From Pirellulales bacterium (GTDB lineage: Bacteria > Planctomycetota > Planctomycetia > Pirellulales > JADZDJ01): a stretch of 39,822 bases of DNA. The notes under the pieces are model-generated. The model saw only the letters and a list, made by a program, of their open reading frames with translations, did not search any database and had not been told where the DNA came from. The stretch lies in the NCBI GenBank assembly GCA_035656635.1, contig DASRSD010000188.1, forward strand, positions 1 to 39,822, in the 5' to 3' direction. Of the stretch, positions 1 through 5,928 are shown one piece after another. How positions within the stretch are numbered: position 1 is the first letter of the stretch; the number at the start of each line of letters is the position of its first letter. The translations under genes and the position numbers were made by a program.

Positions 1-730
1 GGTTCACTATCGAAAGGGTTCGCTGTTGGAGTACAATGGCGTTTACCTAGCGGAAGGTCCTTGGCCAGCCAAGGCGTATTTCGATGCCAAACGCCGTGCC
101 CGGGCGCGCGATGCCGGCTTGTACTTAGATTACGGCTTCTCGCGGCCAGCGGTGTTCAGCACCGGACCGTTCCCGCAATTCCAGAATTCCGATGGCACCG
201 CGGGCCACGCCGGTGGCCAGCCGGTCGAAGCAGCCGGCGAGGGAATTTCGACACCAGCGCCGCAGCCCGAAATGGTGCCGAACAAGCAGGAACTGCCGGC
301 TCCGATGCCCGGTCCGGCGGCTACTCGCCCCGGATCGCGGTATTCGCCGGTCGGCAATAATCCAACTCCTGCTGCCGCAGTGCCTGGCGTTGGAGTGGCT
401 GGCCAGCCGGAAGGCCCTCGCAGTACCTTGAAAGTAAGCAGTGTTTTGCCCAGCGCTAGCTTGAAAAATACTGGCGCAACGGGCAGTATACAAAAGAATA
501 CAATGTTGCCGGCAAGCACGGCCAAGAACGTTTTGATCGATAACCAAATTCGTCAGGCCAGTGGAGAGGCCCCGTTCGATTGGGGCGATTTATCGCTAAA
601 TTCCCACACCACTAACACTAGTTCCAGCAACGGCGGATGGAAATCGACTGGCACCGATGAATCTGACGCGACTTCAACGACTTCTACGAATGATCAGCCT
701 GCTTCAGGCTGGAAAAGGGCACAACGTTGA
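1..730 (+). CDS. Hypothetical protein, C-terminal part (5' end outside window)
   Basis: The frame is open from base 2 to a TGA at 728-730, so the gene starts before the window; the TTG at 26 is only an internal codon. The first 45 residues are dense and conserved-looking (YNGVYLAEGPWPAKAYFDAK, then RRARARDAGLYLDYGF). I associate this block with a family of planctomycete hypothetical proteins of unknown function. The remainder (about residues 55-230) is low-complexity, rich in Pro, Ala, Gly, Ser and Thr, as in a disordered tail of an envelope protein. Its last 74 bases overlap the start of the downstream regulator in another frame. No catalytic motif is visible and I assign no function. Confidence 0.6.
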   Translation, partial: VHYRKGSLLEYNGVYLAEGPWPAKAYFDAKRRARARDAGLYLDYGFSRPAVFSTGPFPQFQNSDGTAGHAGGQPVEAAGEGISTPAPQPEMVPNKQELPAPMPGPAATRPGSRYSPVGNNPTPAAAVPGVGVAGQPEGPRSTLKVSSVLPSASLKNTGATGSIQKNTMLPASTAKNVLIDNQIRQASGEAPFDWGDLSLNSHTTNTSSSNGGWKSTGTDESDATSTTSTNDQPASGWKRAQR

Positions 731-1628
731 TTCGTTGGCAGTTCATTGCAACATTGGCCGACGGACAGTATTTCGCGATCTTGATGTGCTGCGCCAAGCC
801 GGCGTGCCGCTGAAGCACGACGATGAATTTCAGGTCTATCACCTGGCAGACACATACTTTCTGCCTCCTACTAAATTCACCATCAGCGAAGCCTTGGCGG
901 TTTTGGTTTTGTGCCACGAGTTGGGCGATGTCCGCAAAATGCCTTTCCTAGCGCCCGCCCACACTGCCGCCCTGAAATTGGAAGGCAGTTTGCCCGCTGC
1001 CTTGCGTAAGCAATTGCACGGCATGGCGGACGCAGTGCGCATTCAGCTGCACCAACTCAGCCCTGTAGCAGATAAAGTTCCCTATTATGAAGGGCTAATC
1101 GATGCCATAACGAATCGTCGTTGCGTCCGCATTGACTACGACGACATTAAAGCCAGAATGGCCATTCAAACCCGGCTTTCTCCTTATCGATTGTTTTTTA
1201 GCAAGCACGCCTGGTATGTGGTCGGCCGCTCGAGCCTTCACCGCTCGGTGCGGACATTTAACATGAAGCGTTTTCTTCGTATGGAGCCGACGGCAGATCA
1301 CTACCAAATTCCCCGCAACTTTTCGCTCGAGCGGTATTTCGGGAATGCTTGGCACTTGATTCCAGAGCGCGGCCCAGAGTATGAGGTGTGCGTTCAATTC
1401 TCGCCCATGGTAGCGCCCAATGTAGGCTCTGTCAGGTGGCACAAAACGCAACGCTTGGAGTGGAAGGAGGATGGTACATTAAAGTTTTTCGCCAAGGTGA
1501 AAGGCTTGAAGGAAATCTGTTGGTGGATTTTGGGATACGGCAAAGAAGCTCAGGTTCTTCAGCCGCCGCAGTTGCAAAAGCTAATTGTCGAACACGCCAA
1601 ACGGGTGCTGACAACCTACGATTGGTAA
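657..1628 (+). CDS. HTH/WYL-domain transcriptional regulator (YafY-like)
   Basis: A 323-residue protein with an N-terminal winged helix-turn-helix (about residues 1-60; the core is the CNIGRRTVFRDLDVLRQAG segment typical of HTH_11/DeoR-like readers). A linker containing YFLPPTKFTISEALAV follows, then a central WYL-type domain (about residues 140-225) in which the signature appears as AWYVVGRSS. A C-terminal WCX-like part ends the protein. WYL regulators bind DNA and sense small ligands or nucleic acids; the target here is unknown. The ATG at 657 lies inside the preceding gene (74-base overlap). I prefer it to the ATG at 690 because the first 11 residues (MNLTRLQRLLR) belong to the usual first helix of the family. 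It is followed by tmk after 67 bases and may be co-transcribed with it. Confidence 0.85.
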   Translation: MNLTRLQRLLRMISLLQAGKGHNVDSLAVHCNIGRRTVFRDLDVLRQAGVPLKHDDEFQVYHLADTYFLPPTKFTISEALAVLVLCHELGDVRKMPFLAPAHTAALKLEGSLPAALRKQLHGMADAVRIQLHQLSPVADKVPYYEGLIDAITNRRCVRIDYDDIKARMAIQTRLSPYRLFFSKHAWYVVGRSSLHRSVRTFNMKRFLRMEPTADHYQIPRNFSLERYFGNAWHLIPERGPEYEVCVQFSPMVAPNVGSVRWHKTQRLEWKEDGTLKFFAKVKGLKEICWWILGYGKEAQVLQPPQLQKLIVEHAKRVLTTYDW

Positions 1629-1695
1629 ACCTTCGCCAAGCAATCGGCCCACGATCACGCACATTCGTTATCCGCGCTTAGGCTGGTTTCATTTC

Positions 1696-2301
1696 ATGTT
1701 TTTTTCTTTCGACGGAATCGACGGCGGCGGCAAATCGACGCAAATGCAGTTGTTTTGCAATTGGCTGCGCGGGCTGGGGCACACGGTGGTCCAGTGCCGC
1801 GATCCTGGAGCAACACCGTTGGGCGAAGCGGTCCGCAATCTGCTTCTTAATCGCCAGGACTTAAGTATCAGCCGCATGAGCGAAATGCTGCTGTACATGG
1901 CCGCTCGGGCACAACTTGTAGAGGAAGTTATTCAACCGGCGCTAGCAGCCGGCAGCATCGTTGTGTCCGATCGTTACTTGCTGGCCAATGTCGTTTATCA
2001 GGGGCATGCCGGTGGGCTGGAAGTACCTGAGCTATGGGAAATTGGCCAGTTCATTACGCGCGGGTTGGAACCCGATCTCACATTCCTGCTCGATATGCCT
2101 CCGACCGCTGCCCACGGCCGCATTCAGCGTGAGCTAGACCGCATGGAGCAATCCGGCGACGCCTTCCGCCAACGTCTGCGCGCTGGTTTTCTAGCGGAAG
2201 CTGCTCGCCGGCCTGAGCAAATTGTCGTCGTCGACGCAAACCGTCCCATTGAGCAAGTGCAGGCCGACATCCGTTGCGCCGCGGAAAAAGTGCTGAAATA
2301 G
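1696..2301 (+). CDS. tmk: Thymidylate kinase (dTMP kinase)
   Basis: Converts dTMP to dTDP with ATP, an essential cytosolic step of dTTP synthesis. The 201-residue length is normal. The P-loop is GIDGGGKST at residues 7-15. RDPGATPLGE at 35-44 corresponds to the usual REPGGTPLGE motif; the Arg-Asp in place of Arg-Glu is a small deviation. SDRYLLANVVYQG at 91-103 is the DRY segment that positions the nucleotide. The Arg-rich RIQRELDRMEQSGDAF stretch matches the lid and C-terminal region. The start is the ATG at 1696, giving the canonical MFFSFDGIDG N-terminus. The neighbours cmk and plsC form a nucleotide and lipid metabolism group on the same strand. Confidence 0.95.
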   Translation: MFFSFDGIDGGGKSTQMQLFCNWLRGLGHTVVQCRDPGATPLGEAVRNLLLNRQDLSISRMSEMLLYMAARAQLVEEVIQPALAAGSIVVSDRYLLANVVYQGHAGGLEVPELWEIGQFITRGLEPDLTFLLDMPPTAAHGRIQRELDRMEQSGDAFRQRLRAGFLAEAARRPEQIVVVDANRPIEQVQADIRCAAEKVLK

Positions 2302-2507
2302 AAGAGGTGCGAGGGACGAGGTGGAAGACGCGAGGTAAGGGCAGATTCAATGCACTCATCTCTCGCCCCTAACCCTCTCGAGACGATTCGCACATCCTCC
2401 CTCTTCCTGCACTTGACGGACTGTATATTTTTCTCGACCCTAAGCATTGCAATTATTCTCTTAGCCACCCTCATCCCTCGCCTCTAACCCCTTATCACTG
2501 ACTCCGC
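2302..2507. repeat. Degenerate CTCATCCCTCGCC-type repeat between tmk and cmk
   Basis: This 206-base gap holds two forward copies of a pyrimidine-rich unit, TCATCTCTCGCCCCTAACCC at about 2357-2375 and TCATCCCTCGCCTCTAACCC at 2471-2490. An inverted, weaker copy lies at 2305-2322 (GAGGTGCGAGGGACGAGG), so transcripts could fold 2305-2322 against either forward copy. No ORF of substance is present. It looks like a small dispersed intergenic repeat; that it is dispersed in the genome is inference. Confidence 0.5.
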
Positions 2508-3161
2508 ATGATCGTTACTGTCGATGGACCCGCTGGCGCTGGAAAGAGCACCGCGGCCCGCGCCCTGGCGTTACGGTTAGGCTTCCGATTGCTAAACACC
2601 GGCGCTATGTACCGGGCCGTAGCATTGGCGGCAATCCGCTCGGGTCTAAATTGGAACGATGCTTCTGGACTGGCGGAACTAGCGCGGCGACTGAAAATTG
2701 GGCTTGCGCCTGACCGCGTGATGCTTGATGGCCAGGACATAACTCTCGAAATTCGTAGTTCGCAAATTACCGAGGTCACGCATTACGCTGCCAATAATCC
2801 GCAGGTTCGCGAGCATCTCGTTCAATTGCAACGAAAGGCAGCTGGCAACGACGACATTGTGGCCGAAGGGCGCGACCAAGGCACGGTGGTGTTTCCGCAT
2901 GCCCAGTGCAAAATTTTTCTTACCGCGAGTCCCGAGGAACGCGCCCACCGGCGTTTGCTCGATCTCCAAGCTCGCGGCGAAGCAATCTCTTTGGACGAAG
3001 TACTCCGCCAGCAGCAAGAGCGTGACCGCAGCGACAGTTCCCGAGCCATTGGTCCGCTGGTACCCGCCACCGACGCCATCCGCTTCTCGACAGACGGTTT
3101 AAGCGAAAACGAAGTTGTCGACCGGCTTGAAGCCATCGTGCGATCTAAAATGCAACACTGA
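2508..3161 (+). CDS. cmk: Cytidylate kinase (CMP/dCMP kinase)
   Basis: Phosphorylates CMP and dCMP with ATP. At 217 residues it has the normal bacterial length. Visible motifs are the P-loop GPAGAGKST at residues 7-15, the CMP-binding LNTGAMYRAVAL at 29-40, the EGRDQGTVVFPHA motif near residue 120 (family consensus GRDIGTVVFP), and the Arg-rich lid with RRLLDLQARGE and RDRSDSSRAIGPL, which matches the RDxxDxxRxxxPL signature. The start is the ATG at 2508, immediately giving MIVTVDGPAGAGKST. plsC follows after 24 bases, which suggests co-transcription. Confidence 0.96.
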   Translation: MIVTVDGPAGAGKSTAARALALRLGFRLLNTGAMYRAVALAAIRSGLNWNDASGLAELARRLKIGLAPDRVMLDGQDITLEIRSSQITEVTHYAANNPQVREHLVQLQRKAAGNDDIVAEGRDQGTVVFPHAQCKIFLTASPEERAHRRLLDLQARGEAISLDEVLRQQQERDRSDSSRAIGPLVPATDAIRFSTDGLSENEVVDRLEAIVRSKMQH

Positions 3162-3185
3162 ATCAGCCAAACGATTAACTTAGCC

Positions 3186-3848
3186 ATGCCCCAGCGTTCT
3201 CTTTCTAAACGCCTTTGGTACGATTTCCTGCGCGTCCTGTGCCGCGTGGTGGGCGTGACTTTCTTTCGCATTCGGGTGTTCAATCGGCAGTGTATTCCAC
3301 GAACCGGCAGCGCGCTGGTCGTGTCAAATCATCAAAGCCATTTCGATCCAATCTTGGTTGGCCTATCGTGTGATCGCCGGTTGAATTATGTGGCTCGCCA
3401 AACGCTATTCGGCTTTGCGCCGTTTCGCTGGCTCATCAATTCGCTGGATGCAATTCCCATCGATCGCGAAGGGACCGGCTTGGGTGGCCTGAAAGAAAGT
3501 TTGCGTCGTCTCAAAGCGGGCGAAATGCTGCTCATTTTTCCAGAAGGCACTCGTACCCCCGATGGCGAAGTCGGTCATCTGAAATCTGGTTTTTTGGCGC
3601 TGGCTCGCCGCTCGAAAGTGCCACTTTTGCCAGTAGCAATTGATGGCGCTTACGACGCCTGGCCCAAGCGTCATAGGCTACCAGGCTTAGCTGTCATCCA
3701 CGTTCGATTTGCCCAGCCCTTCTCGCCCGAGGAAGTCGCCCAGTTCGACGATGTGTCGCTTTTGGCCGAAGTCGACCGTCGCATCCGCGACTGCCATGTA
3801 TTTACTCGACGAATTCGGCTGAGAGCTGTCTGCCACAAAGCACGGTGA
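3186..3848 (+). CDS. plsC: 1-acyl-sn-glycerol-3-phosphate acyltransferase (PlsC-like)
   Basis: Transfers an acyl chain to lysophosphatidate to make phosphatidate, at the cytoplasmic face of the inner membrane. The 220 residues contain the HX4D catalytic motif NHQSHFD (His49, Asp54), the substrate motif FPEGTRTPDGE at 118-128, and a hydrophobic N-terminal segment (about residues 12-28). The final PLLPVAIDGAYDAWPK block is typical of the C-terminal part of the family. The gene lies 24 bases behind cmk on the same strand. The exact acyl acceptor cannot be read from sequence. Confidence 0.92.
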   Translation: MPQRSLSKRLWYDFLRVLCRVVGVTFFRIRVFNRQCIPRTGSALVVSNHQSHFDPILVGLSCDRRLNYVARQTLFGFAPFRWLINSLDAIPIDREGTGLGGLKESLRRLKAGEMLLIFPEGTRTPDGEVGHLKSGFLALARRSKVPLLPVAIDGAYDAWPKRHRLPGLAVIHVRFAQPFSPEEVAQFDDVSLLAEVDRRIRDCHVFTRRIRLRAVCHKAR

Positions 3849-4115
3849 ACCATGCAGTATGAGCTTTCGTTTCATTTGAAAATCGAAGATGCAACTATAT
3901 TAACTGCAATGACTTACAATTTTTGCATTTTCTCCTGAACCTTTTCGGCCGATACGGTCTCTTAGTGGAGCCGAGTCGTCTTCGCGCTTCGGCAGGGCAG
4001 GGTTAAGCTCGAAAATTCGAAAATTTCTCGAACTTGACACCTGACGCCGCACAAGCGACAGTTGAATGCAGGTTCTGTTTTTCTCTCCAACCGCGCCCAT
4101 GCGCAGGAGTAGGTC
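3849..4115. other. Intergenic region upstream of the sigma-factor locus
   Basis: No credible gene. The first 50 bases after plsC contain an imperfect hairpin (CTTTCG..TTTC/GAAA..CGAAG, about 3860-3888) with no T-run behind it. The right half contains tandem AT-rich octamers and a promoter-like hexamer, listed separately, and ends in a strong Shine-Dalgarno for the ORF at 4116. Confidence 0.4.
4009..4063 (+). promoter_or_regulatory. Possible promoter with tandem TCGAAAAT repeat
   Basis: Two tandem copies of TCGAAAAT (4009-4016 and 4017-4024) are followed by TTCTCGAA (4025-4032), which is partly the reverse complement. A perfect -35-like TTGACA follows at 4034-4039. The -10 region about 17 bases downstream (around 4057-4062, GACAGT) is poor, so this may depend on an activator or an alternative sigma factor. 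The tandem repeat directly against the -35 is where an activator would sit. Confidence 0.35.
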
Positions 4116-4412
4116 ATGAATCGCTCGTTAAACGCCATCGCGAATCGCATTGTTTTTGCCAACCGCAAAAACCGCGTCGATATTCGCAAGGCGAAAACGA
4201 ACGACCATACGTCGCTCCATGCGCGCACCGTACATGCGTTCTATTGCCTGTACGGTAGTTTGCGCGGATTGCTGGGCGCAGGTACGCAAAAGCGTACTCG
4301 TACCACGGCATGGCAAACCGAATGTTCCACGGCCCGTTGGTCGTGGATGTCGGGGATGCAGCCGTGCCCAGTGGTACGGCGCCGGTCACCGGCAGTCGTC
4401 GTAGTGGCGTAA
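4116..4412 (+). CDS. Small ORF preceding the ECF sigma gene; probable frame change inside
   Basis: It has one of the clearest ribosome sites in the window: AGGAG at 4105-4109, six bases before the ATG. The first 55 residues (MNRSLNAIANRIVFANRKNR onward) look protein-like. The rest of this frame, rich in Arg, Trp, Cys and Ser, looks out of frame, while the -1 frame from about 4283 to 4468 reads well (see that entry). A combined product of about 116 residues would result if ribosomes, or a sequence indel, join the two near the hairpin at 4282-4304. I do not recognise a family. It sits 173 bases before the sigma gene and could be a co-transcribed regulator or a leader ORF. Confidence 0.4.
   Translation: MNRSLNAIANRIVFANRKNRVDIRKAKTNDHTSLHARTVHAFYCLYGSLRGLLGAGTQKRTRTTAWQTECSTARWSWMSGMQPCPVVRRRSPAVVVVA
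4282..4304 (+). promoter_or_regulatory. Tight hairpin with two alternative stems
   Basis: GTACGC (4282-4287), AAAA loop, GCGTAC (4292-4297) is a perfect 6-bp stem. An alternative stem pairs GGTACG (4281-4286) with CGTACC (4299-4304). It lies exactly where the likely reading frame of the small ORF changes. No classical X-XXY-YYZ slippery heptamer is seen just upstream. Confidence 0.5.
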
Positions 4413-4468
4413 CTCAACGTTCGCCACGGGCCAAAAAGCCCGACATCACGACGAAACCCGCCTGGTGA
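4310..4468 (+). CDS. Second-frame small ORF (possible continuation of the 4116 ORF)
   Basis: The frame is open from 4259 to TGA at 4466-4468, with ATG codons at 4310 and 4322. The product MANRMFHGPLVVDVGDAAVP then a Ser/Arg/Lys-rich tail ending TTKPAW looks more like protein than the overlapping frame. There is no Shine-Dalgarno before either ATG, which favours translation arriving from the upstream frame. No family is recognised, and the confidence that it is translated is low. Confidence 0.3.
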   Translation: MANRMFHGPLVVDVGDAAVPSGTAPVTGSRRSGVTQRSPRAKKPDITTKPAW

Positions 4469-4499
4469 CGGCTCCCTAAGCGGCCGCCACTGGCTGCTT

Positions 4500-4576
4500 G
4501 CCGTAACTGGGCTTCCCGACTAACGGCCACTCGCTTTCAAGCGTTTGGCAACCGCTAGCTCGGTTTTCCCGGAGAG
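4500..4576 (+). promoter_or_regulatory. Structured leader and ribosome site of the sigma gene
   Basis: A nested hairpin pairs GCCGT (4500-4504) with ACGGC (4523-4527), with an inner GGG/CCC at 4509-4511 and 4515-4517. A second short hairpin, CGCTT-TC-AAGCG, lies at 4532-4543. The purine-rich GGAGAG at 4571-4576 is placed 8 bases before the ATG at 4585 and is a good ribosome site. Confidence 0.4.
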
Positions 4577-4584
4577 AACCAATC

Positions 4585-5172
4585 ATGAACACGATCACAT
4601 ACGAACCGAACACTTACGAATCGAATACCACCGCAGAACTTGTGGACCTCGTACTGGCCGCCCAGGATGGCGATCGCGCCGCCTTCGGCCAGCTGTGCGT
4701 CCGGTTCGAACGCATGGTGTACAGCATCGCGCTAGTGCGGTTGGGCAATCATGCCGAAGCGCAGGAGCTGTGCCAGGAAGTGTTCATTCACGCTCTGGAA
4801 AAGCTCAATCAGCTCCGCGAACCGGAATGTTTCGGCGGCTGGTTGCGGTCGATGGCTGGACGGATGGCCATTAACCGGGCTATGCGCCGGCAGCCGCTGA
4901 TCACCGCCGAGGCCGAAACGTTGGAGGGTTCTGCCGTAGAGCGGCACACTCCGCTCGATCGAGCTTTGGCCGGCGAACGGCAGCGGCAAGTGCGGGCTGC
5001 GTTGAAGCGGCTCAAGCTGATGGACCGTGAAACACTCGTGGCGTTTTACGTCAAGGGTCATTCGTTAGTCGAAATGAGCGATCGCTTTGATTCCCCCGTC
5101 GGCACGATCAAGCGCCGGCTGCATGTGGCCCGCAAGCGGTTGGCCAAGGAACTTTCGGCGATAGCGCCATAA
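4585..5172 (+). CDS. ECF-type sigma-70 family RNA polymerase sigma factor
   Basis: A 195-residue two-domain sigma factor. Sigma-2 spans about residues 20-95, with DRAAFGQLCVRFERMVYSIA and the EAQELCQEVFIHALEKL segment that matches region 2.2-2.3; the WLRSMAGRMAINRAMRR block that follows matches region 2.4. Sigma-4 spans about residues 130-190, with the helix-turn-helix SLVEMSDRFDSPVGTIKRRL. There is no C-terminal extension and no adjacent anti-sigma gene; the next gene is a DUF423 membrane protein on the other strand. It would direct RNA polymerase to a dedicated promoter set that cannot be named here. A good Shine-Dalgarno (GGAGAG) fixes the start, and an intrinsic terminator follows 41 bases after the stop. 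Confidence 0.9.
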   Translation: MNTITYEPNTYESNTTAELVDLVLAAQDGDRAAFGQLCVRFERMVYSIALVRLGNHAEAQELCQEVFIHALEKLNQLREPECFGGWLRSMAGRMAINRAMRRQPLITAEAETLEGSAVERHTPLDRALAGERQRQVRAALKRLKLMDRETLVAFYVKGHSLVEMSDRFDSPVGTIKRRLHVARKRLAKELSAIAP

Positions 5173-5212
5173 ATGTAACGATTGCGTTTTGACCGGGTGA
5201 CTTCCCCCATGT

Positions 5213-5264
5213 GCCCCGCGTGGATGGTGCTTTCGAGTGCTTTCCGCGCGGGGCCTCTTATTTG
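5213..5264 (+). terminator. Intrinsic terminator of the sigma-factor transcript
   Basis: A perfect 8-bp GC stem, GCCCCGCG (5213-5220) with CGCGGGGC (5247-5254), and an inner GGA/TCC pairing are followed by CTCTTATTTG. The structure overlaps the 3' end of the opposite-strand DUF423 gene, whose stop codon is at 5258-5260. Confidence 0.65.
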
Positions 5265-5677
5265 TCGGCTGAATCGTTTCGGCTCACAATCGCGCCAATT
5301 GCCAGCGCCACCCATCCAGCGATAAATGCCGCGCCGCCGGCTGGCACAATAAACCAAGGAAGTTTCATGTCGAGCAGCACGGCCGTCTCCAAGCTGGCAG
5401 AAAAGAGTAATGTGCCAAATGCGAAGAAAAACGCGGAAATGTCCAAGCACTTACAAGTCGCATGCAGGCCCATTAAACCCACCAGAATCAATCCGATTGC
5501 ATGCATTGCCTGATAGCGCACCGCCACGTCAAAATTGTGCATCGCGTGTTCGATATCGGCCGGATCCATGCCTCGGGCGTCTAGCAGCTTGATTAAACCG
5601 TGGGCATGAAATGCGCCCCAGCCCACCGCTGCGGCGGCTGACAAAGCGCCCAAAACAATCCAGATGCGTGGCGACAT
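5258..5677 (-). CDS. DUF423 family small membrane protein
   Basis: A 139-residue integral membrane protein with four predicted hydrophobic segments. The N-terminus MSPRIWIVLGALSAAAAVGW, then GAFHAHGL, and the central VAVRYQAMHAIGLILVGL carry the G-A-F-x-A-H-G-L and Y-Q-x-x-H features of DUF423 (YgdD-like). Molecular function is unknown for the family. The frame extends to a GTG at 5797, but the ATG at 5677 matches the family N-terminus. One odd point is that its 3' end lies in the sigma-factor terminator. Confidence 0.85.
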   Translation of the reverse strand: MSPRIWIVLGALSAAAAVGWGAFHAHGLIKLLDARGMDPADIEHAMHNFDVAVRYQAMHAIGLILVGLMGLHATCKCLDISAFFFAFGTLLFSASLETAVLLDMKLPWFIVPAGGAAFIAGWVALAIGAIVSRNDSADK

Positions 5678-5820
5678 GGTGATGAAAGAGCAAGATGGGG
5701 CAGGGATAAGCAAATGACGGCTACGGCAATAATAGCTTAGCAAATACAAATAACCAATGACGAAGCCACCAATGACCACTGAAGCAGCAGATTTCACTCG
5801 CTATTTGGAGGGCATTGCGC

Positions 5821-5866
5821 AAAAAAGCCGCCGGCAGTCGCACATCAGTCACGACCACCGGCGGCT
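5821..5866 (-). terminator. Intrinsic terminator of the pilM-secretin operon
   Basis: On the reverse strand a perfect GC stem (CCGGCGGC at 5858-5865 on the plus strand, with GCCGCCGG at 5827-5834) carries an inner GTCG/CGAC pairing. It is followed directly by six T residues (plus-strand A-run 5821-5826). It lies 62 bases beyond the secretin stop codon. Confidence 0.85.
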
Positions 5867-5928
5867 CGGGGGGAATTTTGGTTTACGGACCGTACCTCCG
5901 CTGGGAAGACTCCCAAGACAGTGGCTTT

